Assembly: GCA_012522165.1 (NCBI GenBank)
Contig: JAAYKZ010000021.1
Location: 1-30,639 of the forward strand
Length of the DNA stretch: 30,639 bases
Source: Clostridiales bacterium
GTDB lineage: Bacteria; Bacillota; Clostridia; Caldicoprobacterales; UBA3941
Reading direction: 5' to 3'
Position 1 is the first letter of the stretch; every line of letters begins with the position of its first letter. Under the pieces are notes generated by a model that saw only the letters and a list, made by a program, of their open reading frames with translations, was not told the origin of the DNA and ran no database searches. The position numbers were made by a program, and so were the translations under genes. Positions 14,993 through 24,155 of the stretch are shown here, piece by piece.

Positions 14993-16474
14993 ATGGATTA
15001 TACAGTACAAATGAACAGATATTTAAAAAAATATTTTGGTTACGATGATTTTCTTCTATCCCAACAGGAAGTGATTCAAAGTATTTTGGAGGGTAATAAT
15101 ACACTAGCAATATTTCCTACTGGTGGTGGAAAATCCCTTTGTTATCAGCTGCCTGCTCTTATTTTTCCTGGAACTACTATAGTGATTTCTCCTCTTATCT
15201 CGTTAATGAAAGATCAGGTAGATGAGCTTATACAGCGCAATATCAATGCTGCATACATAAGTAGTGTGCTGCCAGATAGACAGATAACAGAGATAATTCG
15301 CAAAATGAAAAGAGGGCAATATAAAATTGTTTATATAGCCCCAGAGCGGTTCTATTCTCAGGAGTTTCTGACAGCCATAAAAGAGGTTCACGTACCTTTT
15401 GTGGCTGTTGACGAGGCTCATTGCATATCCCAATGGGGTCATAATTTTCGACCTGCCTATCTAAAGATAAGGGAACTAATAGAGCATATGGGAAATCCAA
15501 TCCTGGCTGCCTTTACAGCAACAGCTACTAAGCGAGTTCAAGAGGATATTATGATGTTACTGGGCATTGAAGAAAACTGCAATGTTTTTGTTGAGAGTTT
15601 TGATAGGCCAAACTTGCATTTTAAAGTAGAAGAGAGTGTAGATAAAAAGGTATTTACATTAAAATATATTCGAAAGCATAGGAATAGCTCAGGCATCATA
15701 TACACTGCAACCCGCGCAAGTGTAGAAGAACTTTGGTACTTTTTAAAAAATAGGGGGATAGCAGCAGGCATGTACCATGCTGGATTGGATAGCGTTTCAC
15801 GCAATAATACCCAAGAGGCTTTTTTAAATGATGAAATAAAGGTTATGGTAGCTACTAATGCCTTTGGTATGGGCATAAATAAAAGCGATGTTAGGTATAT
15901 AATCCATTGGCACATGCCAAAAAGCATGGAGCATTACTACCAAGAGGCTGGGCGGGCAGGCAGGGATGGTAAAAGATCTAGCTGCATACTATTGCATTCA
16001 AAGAAGGACTACGACCTTAATCGATTTATGATAGATGGGAATTATCCCTCTGTTGCCTTAGTGGAAAGCCTATATAAGCGTATAAAGGCTAAGGGAGACA
16101 AGGGAATTCCTCAACAGCTTCTAATTAAGAGTAGGACAATAGATAAACATGTCCTTCAAAGTGCCCTTAGAAAACTATTCGAATACGATTATGTCAAAGT
16201 AGAAGAGGGCATAGTGTACTCAATATATGATAGGGAATTTGAACTTACCCAGCAGGAAATAGATTGGCATAAAGAGATAGAACTTGACAGGCTAGATGCC
16301 ATGGAGGAATATAGTAAGGGGAAGAAATGTCTAAGGCGCTTTATATTAGAATACTTCAATGAAAAAGCCCAGTTTGAAAAATGCGGAAACTGTAGTGTGT
16401 GTAATAAAGAGAAAAAGGGCTTATCACAAAAGGCCTTAGACAAGATATTAGAAGATATATTTGGTACCTCCTAA
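14993..16474 (+). CDS. recQ: RecQ family ATP-dependent DNA helicase (short form)
   Basis: A 493-residue 3'-5' superfamily 2 helicase used in recombination and fork repair. Walker A is TGGGKS (residues 43-48), DEAH is at 140-143 within VDEAHCISQWGH, motif III is FTATAT, and motif VI is QEAGRAGRDG. A zinc-binding region is visible with C446, C464, C467 and C470. The protein ends shortly after it: the winged-helix RQC part looks short and the HRDC domain of E. coli-type RecQ is missing. Short RecQ paralogues of this size are common in Firmicutes. GAGAGGGA at 14980-14987 precedes the ATG. The stop overlaps the end of the convergent ABC permease gene by 4 bp. Confidence 0.9.
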   Translation: MDYTVQMNRYLKKYFGYDDFLLSQQEVIQSILEGNNTLAIFPTGGGKSLCYQLPALIFPGTTIVISPLISLMKDQVDELIQRNINAAYISSVLPDRQITEIIRKMKRGQYKIVYIAPERFYSQEFLTAIKEVHVPFVAVDEAHCISQWGHNFRPAYLKIRELIEHMGNPILAAFTATATKRVQEDIMMLLGIEENCNVFVESFDRPNLHFKVEESVDKKVFTLKYIRKHRNSSGIIYTATRASVEELWYFLKNRGIAAGMYHAGLDSVSRNNTQEAFLNDEIKVMVATNAFGMGINKSDVRYIIHWHMPKSMEHYYQEAGRAGRDGKRSSCILLHSKKDYDLNRFMIDGNYPSVALVESLYKRIKAKGDKGIPQQLLIKSRTIDKHVLQSALRKLFEYDYVKVEEGIVYSIYDREFELTQQEIDWHKEIELDRLDAMEEYSKGKKCLRRFILEYFNEKAQFEKCGNCSVCNKEKKGLSQKALDKILEDIFGTS

Positions 16475-18147
16475 ATTTCTAAACTGTTATACTTTCTATG
16501 AGCCAAGGCGAACAATCCATAGATACTGGGCACTGATAGCAGCACAATAATCAAGGCTAAAATTCCATATATCCACAATTCGGAGATTCCTTTTAAAGCC
16601 AATAAAACAGCGATTCCACCTAGTATAAACATTATAAACATAACAGCAAGCATGGCCAAGAAAGCATTCAAGTTTTGCTTTATGGCTTCCTGTGGGTCAT
16701 TCCATTCTAATTTGGGGCGTAGTAGATCTATAATCAGCCCCAGAATATTTATAAGTATATTTGCCAACAACCCTATAAAGATTATTATAATCAGCCTATA
16801 TAAAAGCATGTCTAATAGGAAATATAAGGGCAGGGCTATTAAAATTAGTGCTATCAGAGATAGACAGCTGCTGTGAATGAGCTTTGCTAAAACCTGATCT
16901 TTAGGAGATACAGGTATCAACTTGGATATCCAAAAGGTCCGTCCTTCTCTAGATATAGAGGTGGATGAAATTAAATTCATGCTAGAAGCAAAGAGCATAA
17001 TCCCTAAGGAAACAAGGGCAGCTATAGGAGCATATTTAGGATCTTTTGCCAGGCTTACCACTTCTGACATTTTTTCTGTCTGAGTCGCTAAAGGCATTAA
17101 CATTAAAAAGGGAACCATGATCATTCCTGCGATACCATTCATGAAATATATGGGTGTTCGTATAAATAGTTTCCATTCTCTTTTAAACAAAGCCACAACA
17201 GGAGAAGCAGTCTTTAGTGCTCTTTTTTCCATATCCCCAGCTGATATAGCTTTAGCCTTACGCTGCACCTCTTGACCAGAAAGATATCCCTTATAGAAGA
17301 AGGCATTGCCCAGCCATAAAAGCACGGCAAGTAGTAGCAAGGATAAACCAATAAATAGAAGGAAATACCCCAATCCTTGCCAACCAGGGCTGGTAAGGCC
17401 TAAAGTAGCCCAGATGCTGGGAGGAAATTTATTTCCAATGGCTTCTATAAGTCCAGTGTTGCTTTCTATTAGGCTGGTGATAAACTCTTTTTCATTGCCT
17501 TGAGGTATACTCTGTGTTAAAAAGTTTACGCCTATGCCTAGAAAAAGACCAAGAAGACTACCTAGCACCACCATCAAATCTTTACTTTTACGGATATTGA
17601 TAAACCGCATAAGCAGTATAACGAATATAGCTGCAATAACCAAAGGCAGTATAGGTGCCATTAGCACCAATATAAGGCCTTTTAGCCAATAGAATATATT
17701 TGACCAGGTGCCTAAACCGTATATAATAAAGGCAGGAAGTAACATGGGAAGAGCTATAAGATATTCACCTATTAGTATTATTATAAACTTAACCCCAAGC
17801 ACCTCTGCAGGTCTTAAAGGCAGGGGAATTAGTATATTCATATCATTGGAAAAATAAAAGACTGACATTATATAGAATATGCCAAAGATTAATATAAGCA
17901 GTTGAGTTGCCATAAAGGCAAAGGTAAGCACTATTTCAGGATGACCTATACCCTGGCCTCCCATAAAAACACCTAGGAGTAAAAAGCTGTATAGCACCAG
18001 TAAACTACCGCCACCTATGACAACAGCAAATAGCACAAGGATAGGCTCCCATAGGCGTTTTTTTTCTTTAGTAAATCGGTATTTTAGGGCGGAGATACCA
18101 AAGTACACATTTAGGTTGGTTTTTAATAGGGACATAAAGGTTTTCAT
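16471..18147 (-). CDS. Large ABC exporter permease
   Basis: A 558-residue polytopic membrane protein with about a dozen hydrophobic segments, resembling the putative ABC transporter permease family common in Clostridia and Bacilli (large permease paired with one ATPase). The N-terminus (LKTNLNVYFGISALKYRFTK) is basic and cytoplasmic. The pattern FSNDMNILIPLPLRPAEVLGVKF after the second helix pair and STSISREGRTFWISKLIPVSPKDQVLAKL in the second half are typical coupling loops to the ATPase. The ATG at 18147 overlaps the ATPase TGA (ATGA), showing coupling. Substrate unknown. Its 3' end overlaps the recQ stop, so no terminator separates the two convergent genes. Confidence 0.85.
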   Translation of the reverse strand: MKTFMSLLKTNLNVYFGISALKYRFTKEKKRLWEPILVLFAVVIGGGSLLVLYSFLLLGVFMGGQGIGHPEIVLTFAFMATQLLILIFGIFYIMSVFYFSNDMNILIPLPLRPAEVLGVKFIIILIGEYLIALPMLLPAFIIYGLGTWSNIFYWLKGLILVLMAPILPLVIAAIFVILLMRFINIRKSKDLMVVLGSLLGLFLGIGVNFLTQSIPQGNEKEFITSLIESNTGLIEAIGNKFPPSIWATLGLTSPGWQGLGYFLLFIGLSLLLLAVLLWLGNAFFYKGYLSGQEVQRKAKAISAGDMEKRALKTASPVVALFKREWKLFIRTPIYFMNGIAGMIMVPFLMLMPLATQTEKMSEVVSLAKDPKYAPIAALVSLGIMLFASSMNLISSTSISREGRTFWISKLIPVSPKDQVLAKLIHSSCLSLIALILIALPLYFLLDMLLYRLIIIIFIGLLANILINILGLIIDLLRPKLEWNDPQEAIKQNLNAFLAMLAVMFIMFILGGIAVLLALKGISELWIYGILALIIVLLSVPSIYGLFALAHRKYNSLEI

Positions 18148-18866
18148 ATTTCAGTCAACTCCAAGAAAATATTTTCCAGTGAATCAGCCTGTTCTCCATG
18201 CCTTAGCTCATCCAAAGTACCTATGGCTATGAGCTTGCCTTTGTTAATAATGCCTATCCGATCACACAGCTTTTCAGCTACTTCTAAGACGTGGGTAGAG
18301 AAAAAAACTGTATTGCCTTGATCACAGTGTTTTCTCATAAATTCTTTCAAAAGATGGGATGACTTTGGATCCAGGCCTACCATGGGTTCATCCAAAATCC
18401 AGACAGCAGGATTGTGGAGCAAAGCCCCCGTTAGCACTATCTTTTGTTTCATTCCATGGGAGTAACTTTTGATTAGGTCACCTACTGCATCAGTTAAGTT
18501 AAACATCTCCAATAGATAGCTTATTCTTTCCTTTCGCTCCTTGGCTGGTACTTTATAGACGTCTGCCATAAAGTTTAAATATTCCATACCAGTTAATCGA
18601 TCGTAAACGTCTGGATTATCAGGCACATATCCTATGTTTCGTTTAGCCTCTAGGGGATTTTTCATCATATCAATTCCTGCAATACTAATGGAGCCATTAT
18701 CAGGAGTTAATAGGCCAACCATCATTTTTATGGTTGTGGTTTTACCAGCGCCATTTGGGCCTAAAAAGCCAAATATTTCACCTGGTTTAACATGAAGGTT
18801 TAAATCATCCACAGCCTTAACACGGCCTTTATTATAGCTCTTTGAAAGACTTTTAATCTCTATCAT
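18144..18866 (-). CDS. ABC transporter ATP-binding protein
   Basis: A 240-residue ABC ATPase for the permease encoded just downstream. It has Walker A GPNGAGKTTT near residue 37, Q-loop region NIGYVPDNPDVYDRLTG, a signature loop YSHGMKQK near 137, Walker B VWILDEPMVGLDP near 158 and the switch His in FFSTH. The signature Ser-His-Gly-Met is the same variant type as in the other ABC ATPase of the window, but the two proteins are clearly different subfamilies. The ribosome binding site AAAGGAG (18872-18878) precedes ATG 18866. Unlike the other exporter, no regulator gene is linked. Confidence 0.92.
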   Translation of the reverse strand: MIEIKSLSKSYNKGRVKAVDDLNLHVKPGEIFGFLGPNGAGKTTTIKMMVGLLTPDNGSISIAGIDMMKNPLEAKRNIGYVPDNPDVYDRLTGMEYLNFMADVYKVPAKERKERISYLLEMFNLTDAVGDLIKSYSHGMKQKIVLTGALLHNPAVWILDEPMVGLDPKSSHLLKEFMRKHCDQGNTVFFSTHVLEVAEKLCDRIGIINKGKLIAIGTLDELRHGEQADSLENIFLELTEI

Positions 18867-18939
18867 ATTGTTACTCCTTTGCTTTTTTTACCATCCTTAT
18901 TATTTTACCATGAAATTTCCGTCGTTTAAAGGAAATATA

Positions 18940-18987
18940 TGATATAATTATTAAAGTTGTTTAGAGGTAATCTCTGATATAATTATT
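18940..18987 (+). promoter_or_regulatory. Direct repeat with two TATAAT boxes upstream of galU
   Basis: TGATATAATTATT occurs exactly at 18940-18952 and again at 18975-18987, 35 bp apart. Each copy contains TATAAT (18943-18948 and 18978-18983), the first within an AT-rich stretch and the second about 30 bp before the galU start. This could be a tandem promoter. No strong -35 is visible for either. Confidence 0.45.
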
Positions 18988-19013
18988 TAAAAAATGTGAA
19001 TGGGGTGTTTCAA

Positions 19014-19913
19014 TTGAAAGTACGTAAAGCTATTATTCCTGCTGCAGGTCTAGGCACACGGTTTTTACCGGCTACCAAAGCGCAGCCCAAGGAAATGCTG
19101 CCTATAGTGGACAAGCCCACTATTCAATATATTATAGAAGAAGCTATTGCTTCGGGTATTGAAAGTATAATTATAGTTACAGGCCGTAATAAGAGATCCA
19201 TTGAAGATCATTTTGATCGATCCTTGGAGTTAGAATACTCTCTAAAGAAGAGCAAAAGGGAAGATTTATTAAAATTGGTTGAAGATATATCCAATATGGT
19301 GGATATTCATTATATCAGGCAGAAAGAGCCCAAGGGATTAGGGCATGCCATATACTGCGCTCATTCCTTTATTGGAAATGAACCTTTTGCAGTATTGTTG
19401 GGTGACGATATAGTCCATTCTAAAGTTCCATGCTTAAAACAGCTTATTGATGTATACGAGGAGTATAAAACCACTATACTAGGGTGCCAATTTGTTGACC
19501 AAAGTCAAGTGAATAAATATGGTATAGTGGACGGAAAGCTAATTGAAAATGATGTGTACAAGGTTAAGGATCTAGTAGAAAAGCCAAAGATAGAAGAAGC
19601 TCCCTCCAATATGGCTATATTAGGCAGATACATAATTACTCCTAGAATTTTTGAACATTTAGAGAATACAAAGCCTGGGGCAGGAGGGGAAATCCAATTA
19701 ACTGATGCTTTAAGATCCTTGGCAAAGGAAGAAGCTATGTATGCTTTTAATTTCCAAGGTAAAAGATATGATGTAGGAAACAAATTAGGATACCTTGAAG
19801 CCACTATGGAATTTACCCTTCGCAATCCAGAGTTAAGGGAAGACTTTAAAGAATATATACAAAACTTGATTGAAACTGACCTATTTAAAACAGGGGAAGA
19901 AGGCAAAATCTAA
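19014..19913 (+). CDS. galU: UTP-glucose-1-phosphate uridylyltransferase
   Basis: Makes UDP-glucose from UTP and glucose-1-phosphate for envelope glycans and glycolipids; cytoplasmic, 299 residues from the chosen start. The nucleotide-binding motif GLGTRFLPATKAQPKEMLP lies at the N-terminus, followed by the conserved VDKPTIQYIIEEA, LGDDIVHS and EKP elements, and GGEIQLTDALR near the sugar site. The frame is open from GTG 18996, but TTG 19014 gives the standard start MKVRKAIIPAAG and has GGGGTG 6 bases upstream. It is the first gene of an operon with phosphoglucomutase 18 bp downstream, which supplies its substrate. Confidence 0.95.
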   Translation: MKVRKAIIPAAGLGTRFLPATKAQPKEMLPIVDKPTIQYIIEEAIASGIESIIIVTGRNKRSIEDHFDRSLELEYSLKKSKREDLLKLVEDISNMVDIHYIRQKEPKGLGHAIYCAHSFIGNEPFAVLLGDDIVHSKVPCLKQLIDVYEEYKTTILGCQFVDQSQVNKYGIVDGKLIENDVYKVKDLVEKPKIEEAPSNMAILGRYIITPRIFEHLENTKPGAGGEIQLTDALRSLAKEEAMYAFNFQGKRYDVGNKLGYLEATMEFTLRNPELREDFKEYIQNLIETDLFKTGEEGKI

Positions 19914-19931
19914 AGAATAAGGTGAATGCGT

Positions 19932-21668
19932 ATGGAGTACAGAAAAAAGTATGAGCAATGGCTTAATAGTCCAATAATTGACCATAAAACAAAAGAAGAA
20001 TTAAAATTAATAGCTGATGATGAAAAGGAAATAGAAGATCGGTTTTATAAGGATTTAGAATTTGGTACAGGAGGGCTTAGAGGAGTAATTGGTGCAGGAT
20101 CCAATAGGATGAATATATATACTGTAGGGAAGGCTACTCAAGGCCTAGCTAACTATATTAAAAAGCATGGCAAAGAGGCCATGGACAGAGGCGTAGTTAT
20201 TGCCTATGACTCCAGGAGAATGTCATCGGAGTTTGCTGAGAGAGTGGCGCTGATTTTAAATGGAAATGGCATTAAAGCCTTTTTATACAGCGAGCTTCAA
20301 CCCGTTGCCGTACTATCCTTTACTGTAAGGGAACTAGGCGCCATAGCAGGTGTTGTAATAACTGCTAGCCATAATCCTCCCCAATACAATGGATATAAAG
20401 TTTATTGGGAAGATGGGGCTCAAATCGGGCTAGAAAGGGCCAATGAGATAATAACTGAGATTAACGCTATAAAAGATTTCGGAGAAATAAAGGATATGCC
20501 TAGAAAGCAGGCTTTAGAAAAAGGCTTGCTAAATATCATTGGAGAAGAAGTCTTAGCAAAATATGTAGCCAGAGTAGTTGGCCTATCCCTTAATCCTGAG
20601 CTGGTAAAAGACATGGGAAATAGGGTAAATATCATATATACTCCCCTACATGGCTCAGGTAACAAACTGGTGCGTCGGGTATTGGATAAGGTAGGCTTTA
20701 AAAATGTAAAAGTGGTGCCTGAGCAAGAACTTCCTGACCCGGATTTTAGTACGGTAGAATATCCTAACCCCGAAGAACGGGCTGTATTTGAGCTGGCCAT
20801 AGAGATGGCTAGGAAAGAGGGCAATAATACCGATATAATTTTAGGCACTGATCCTGACTGTGACAGGGTAGGTGTAGTGGTAAAAAATGCAGAAGGGGAA
20901 TATGTTGTACTTACCGGTAATCAGGTAGGAGCTTTATTGACGGATTATGTTTTAGGCACCTTAAAGAAAAAGAATGGCTTACCTGAAGATGGTGTTGTAA
21001 TAAAGACCATTGTAACTAGTAAAATGGGAGAAAAGATAGCCAAATCCTATGGCGTAGATGTTATGGATACCCTGACAGGATTTAAGTTTATAGGGGAAAA
21101 AATGGGTGAATTTGAGAAAACCAAGAGCAACACCTACCTATTTGGCTATGAAGAAAGCTACGGATATTTGGCCGGGGACTTTGTGCGTGATAAGGACGGG
21201 GTATCCTCATCCATGCTAATTTGCGAGATGGCGGCTTATTATAAGTCTAAGGATATGAGCTTATATGAGGGATTACAAGAACTATGGGAGAAATACGGCT
21301 ATTTCCATGAAGAGTTAAAGTCTGTTGAGGCAGAAGGAAAAGAGGGCATGGAGCAAATTGCCCAATTGATGGAGGGACTTCGCCAAACCCCTCCTAAAGA
21401 ACTGGCTGGCGTTAAGGTTGTAGTCATAGAAGATTACAAAGAAAGCAAGAGCTATAACCTAATGGACAATAGCATATCTCCTATAGAATTGCCAGTATCC
21501 GATGTTTTACGTTATACCCTGGAAGATGAATCTTGGTTTGCCATTCGACCTTCTGGAACAGAGCCCAAGGTAAAGCTATATTTCTCAGTCATAGGACAGA
21601 GTGTAGAAGATGCCAAAAACAAAATGGAAAAATTAATAAAGGCAGTTGAACAAAGGATACAAAGCTAG
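19932..21668 (+). CDS. pgcA: Alpha-phosphoglucomutase (phosphohexomutase family)
   Basis: Interconverts glucose-6-phosphate and glucose-1-phosphate. The length (578 residues) and motifs match the B. subtilis PgcA type: FGTGGLRGVIGAGSNRMN at the N-terminus, the phosphoserine loop TASHNPPQYNGYKVYW, metal loop GTDPDCDRVGV, sugar loop GYEESYGYL, and the phosphate-binding RPSGTEPKVKLYF near the end. ATG 19926 is only one base from AAGGTG, so I chose the second ATG at 19932, which is 7 bases away. The gene lies between galU and a HAD phosphatase with short gaps, in one transcription unit. Together with GalU and Pgi it makes the route to UDP-glucose. Confidence 0.94.
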   Translation: MEYRKKYEQWLNSPIIDHKTKEELKLIADDEKEIEDRFYKDLEFGTGGLRGVIGAGSNRMNIYTVGKATQGLANYIKKHGKEAMDRGVVIAYDSRRMSSEFAERVALILNGNGIKAFLYSELQPVAVLSFTVRELGAIAGVVITASHNPPQYNGYKVYWEDGAQIGLERANEIITEINAIKDFGEIKDMPRKQALEKGLLNIIGEEVLAKYVARVVGLSLNPELVKDMGNRVNIIYTPLHGSGNKLVRRVLDKVGFKNVKVVPEQELPDPDFSTVEYPNPEERAVFELAIEMARKEGNNTDIILGTDPDCDRVGVVVKNAEGEYVVLTGNQVGALLTDYVLGTLKKKNGLPEDGVVIKTIVTSKMGEKIAKSYGVDVMDTLTGFKFIGEKMGEFEKTKSNTYLFGYEESYGYLAGDFVRDKDGVSSSMLICEMAAYYKSKDMSLYEGLQELWEKYGYFHEELKSVEAEGKEGMEQIAQLMEGLRQTPPKELAGVKVVVIEDYKESKSYNLMDNSISPIELPVSDVLRYTLEDESWFAIRPSGTEPKVKLYFSVIGQSVEDAKNKMEKLIKAVEQRIQS

Positions 21669-21682
21669 CAGGGGAGATTTAA

Positions 21683-22369
21683 ATGAGAGGTACTTTTTTA
21701 TTTGACTTGGATGGAACTTTGCTTCCTTTCGAGATAGAAGATTTTATGAAAATTTATTTCAGTGAGATGGGTAAGCATTTTCATGATATGATAGATGGTA
21801 AGGTGTTGGCCAAATATATTTTGGCCTCCACCGAGGCCATGGTTAAAAATTTGGAACCGCGGCCTAATGAAGAAAAGTTTATGGAGCATTTTGCAAAATT
21901 ATTAAAAACTGACGACTTAGGGGCATACAAGGAAAAGTTTGACCTATTTTATGATGAAAAGTTTGATAGGGTAAGGGAATGTGTAGAAGAGGTATCATTG
22001 ATAAAAGACGCTATAGAGATACTCAAATCCAAAGGTTATAACTTAGTAGTAGCCACTAATCCCATCTTTCCCATAAAAGCTATACATAAACGGATTGAAT
22101 GGGCAGGACTTAATGTTGAGGACTTTTCCTATATAACCTGTTACCAGAAAAACTGTTATTGTAAACCCCATATAGAGTTTTATCAGGAAGTTCTAGATGC
22201 AATTGGGAAAAAACCAGATGAATGCTATATGGTAGGCAATGATGTACAGGAGGATTTGGTAGCAGAAAAACTTGGTATAGAGACCTATCTTATCACCAAT
22301 TATATGATCAATAGAGACAATGAGGAGATTAGAAGCACTTATAAGGGAACTTATGAGGATTTTTATTAG
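21683..22369 (+). CDS. HAD superfamily hydrolase
   Basis: A 228-residue cytoplasmic phosphatase of the haloacid dehalogenase fold. Motif I is FDLDGTLLPF with both catalytic Asp, motif II is VVATNP, motif III is the Lys in CKPHIEF, and motif IV is VGNDVQED. A helical cap is inserted after motif I. The substrate is unknown; its place behind phosphoglucomutase hints at a sugar phosphate, but HAD specificity cannot be read from sequence. GGGGAG at 21670-21675 lies before ATG 21683, 14 bp after the preceding stop, so it is part of the galU operon. Confidence 0.9.
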   Translation: MRGTFLFDLDGTLLPFEIEDFMKIYFSEMGKHFHDMIDGKVLAKYILASTEAMVKNLEPRPNEEKFMEHFAKLLKTDDLGAYKEKFDLFYDEKFDRVRECVEEVSLIKDAIEILKSKGYNLVVATNPIFPIKAIHKRIEWAGLNVEDFSYITCYQKNCYCKPHIEFYQEVLDAIGKKPDECYMVGNDVQEDLVAEKLGIETYLITNYMINRDNEEIRSTYKGTYEDFY

Positions 22370-22430
22370 TTTGTTAAGGGATTTGAAGCGGTTTCATAGA
22401 TTTAATTTCATAAAAAGGGGAGATAAAAAT

Positions 22431-24089
22431 ATGAAACCCAGAAAAGTGGTTATAGTAGGAGGAGTAGCAGGGGGTGCTAGTGCCGCAGCTCGCCTTCGCA
22501 GATTGGATGAGGATATGAAGATAATCCTATTTGAGCGAGGGGAGCATATATCCTACGCCAATTGCGGGCTTCCATACTACATTGGAGGAGTAATCAAGGA
22601 TAAAGAGGACTTATTAGTTCAGACCCCAGAAGGGATGAGGCAGCGATTTAATATTGATATTCGTGTAATGAGTGAAGTTTTAGATATAGATGCAGAAAGA
22701 AAACAGGTAAAGGTAAAAAACAGGGTTACTGGTGAGAGCTACTTTGAAAGCTATGATAAACTTATCCTATCTCCAGGAGCTGAACCTGTAAGGCCTCCTA
22801 TACCAGGAATTGAGGGAAAAAATATTTATACCTTGCGCAATGTAAGGGATACCTTTGATATAGAGGATTATATAGTCAATAATGATTGCAAGGATGCTGT
22901 CGTGGTAGGAGGTGGCTTTATAGGCCTGGAGATGGCGGAAAATCTTTGTCATCGTGGCTTAAAAGTAACCATAGTAGAGATGGCAGATCAGGTAATGGCT
23001 CCATTAGATTATGAGATGGCTGCCATTATACATAAATATCTTAAGACCAAGGATATTGAGCTTGTATTAAAGGATGGAGTTAAGGCCTTTTGCCAAAAGG
23101 GTGGGAAGACTCTTGTTGAGCTACAGAGCGGTGCAAAACTAGAAACAGATCTAGTGATTTTAGCCATAGGTGTTAGGCCGGAAACTACCCTGGCTCAGAA
23201 AGCAGGATTGGAGATAGGTGATACTGGGGGAATAAAGGTTAATAAACACTTACAGACATCTAATCCCCATATATATGCTGTTGGAGATGCTGTGGAGATT
23301 GTAGACTTTATCAATGGAAGCCCAGCATTAATACCTTTGGCTGGTCCAGCCAACAAGCAAGGTAGAATTGCAGCAAATCATATTTGGGGTATTGAGGATA
23401 CCTACAAGGCAACTCAAGGAACTTCCATAGTAAAACTTTTTGATATTACAGCAGCTGTTACAGGGAACAATGAAAAAACTTTGAAAAAGTTTAATATTCC
23501 CTATCAGTGTGTCCATGTTCACTCTCCTTCCCATGCGACTTACTATCCAGGTGCTACCTTAATGGCTATAAAGGTGCTATTTAGCCCAGATGATGGTCAA
23601 CTCTTGGGTGCACAGATAGTGGGATACAAAGGAGTAGACAAAAGAATTGACGTTTTAGCTACTGCTATCAGAGGCAGGATGACAGTGTATGATCTTCAGG
23701 AACTGGAGCTAGCCTATGCACCCCCCTATTCATCAGCCAAAGATCCAGTTAATATGGCAGGCTACGTTGCCTCCAACACCTTAATGGGGCATCATCCCAT
23801 TATACAGTGGTATGAGATTCAAGAGTTAGACAAAGAAAACACCATACTTCTGGATACCAGAACTAGAGAAGAATATAGCATGGGTACAATCCCGGGATCT
23901 ATTAATATACCGGTAGATGAGCTTAGGCAAAATCTGGATAGATTAGCAGATTATAAGGATAAAGAAGTTGTAGTATACTGTAGATCAGGTCAGAGAAGCT
24001 ATATTGCTACAAGGATTCTGTTGCAAAAGGGCTTTAATAAGGTGCGCAACTTAAGTGGGGGATATTTGACCTGGAGTATGGCAAATTAA
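22431..24089 (+). CDS. CoA-disulfide reductase-like flavoprotein with C-terminal rhodanese domain
   Basis: A 552-residue fusion. Residues 1-450 are an FAD/NAD(P)H-dependent pyridine nucleotide-disulfide oxidoreductase: VVIVGGVAGGASAAARLRR, the single redox Cys C45 in YANCGLPYYIGG, a second Rossmann loop VVVGGGFIGLEMAE, and YAVGDAVE. Residues about 465-552 are a rhodanese domain with LLDTRTREEY and the active loop VVYCRSGQRSY. This is the CoADR-RHD arrangement, whose characterised members reduce CoA disulfides, polysulfide or CoA-persulfides. The frame is open from 22320, overlapping the HAD gene, but ATG 22431 follows AGGGGAGA and begins the FAD motif correctly. It closes the galU operon, ahead of the terminator at 24097. 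Confidence 0.93.
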   Translation: MKPRKVVIVGGVAGGASAAARLRRLDEDMKIILFERGEHISYANCGLPYYIGGVIKDKEDLLVQTPEGMRQRFNIDIRVMSEVLDIDAERKQVKVKNRVTGESYFESYDKLILSPGAEPVRPPIPGIEGKNIYTLRNVRDTFDIEDYIVNNDCKDAVVVGGGFIGLEMAENLCHRGLKVTIVEMADQVMAPLDYEMAAIIHKYLKTKDIELVLKDGVKAFCQKGGKTLVELQSGAKLETDLVILAIGVRPETTLAQKAGLEIGDTGGIKVNKHLQTSNPHIYAVGDAVEIVDFINGSPALIPLAGPANKQGRIAANHIWGIEDTYKATQGTSIVKLFDITAAVTGNNEKTLKKFNIPYQCVHVHSPSHATYYPGATLMAIKVLFSPDDGQLLGAQIVGYKGVDKRIDVLATAIRGRMTVYDLQELELAYAPPYSSAKDPVNMAGYVASNTLMGHHPIIQWYEIQELDKENTILLDTRTREEYSMGTIPGSINIPVDELRQNLDRLADYKDKEVVVYCRSGQRSYIATRILLQKGFNKVRNLSGGYLTWSMAN

Positions 24090-24096
24090 CAAAAAC

Positions 24097-24129
24097 AAAG
24101 CTGCTAAGTTCGTAGTTCTTAGCAGCTTT
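24097..24129. terminator. Terminator between CoA-disulfide reductase and fba
   Basis: AAAGCTGCTAAG (24097-24108) pairs perfectly with CTTAGCAGCTTT (24118-24129), 9-base loop. Leftward, the stem is followed by TTTGTTTTTG, a good T-run, so it serves fba well; rightward the run is shorter (TTTATTATAT). Confidence 0.85.
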
Positions 24130-24155
24130 ATTATATCTTGTCCATATAGGGTCAA

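Noticed and set aside
22320..22430. N-terminal extension of the CoA-disulfide reductase overlapping the HAD gene
   Set aside because: ATG 22431 has a strong ribosome binding site and places the FAD-binding loop at the usual N-terminal position.
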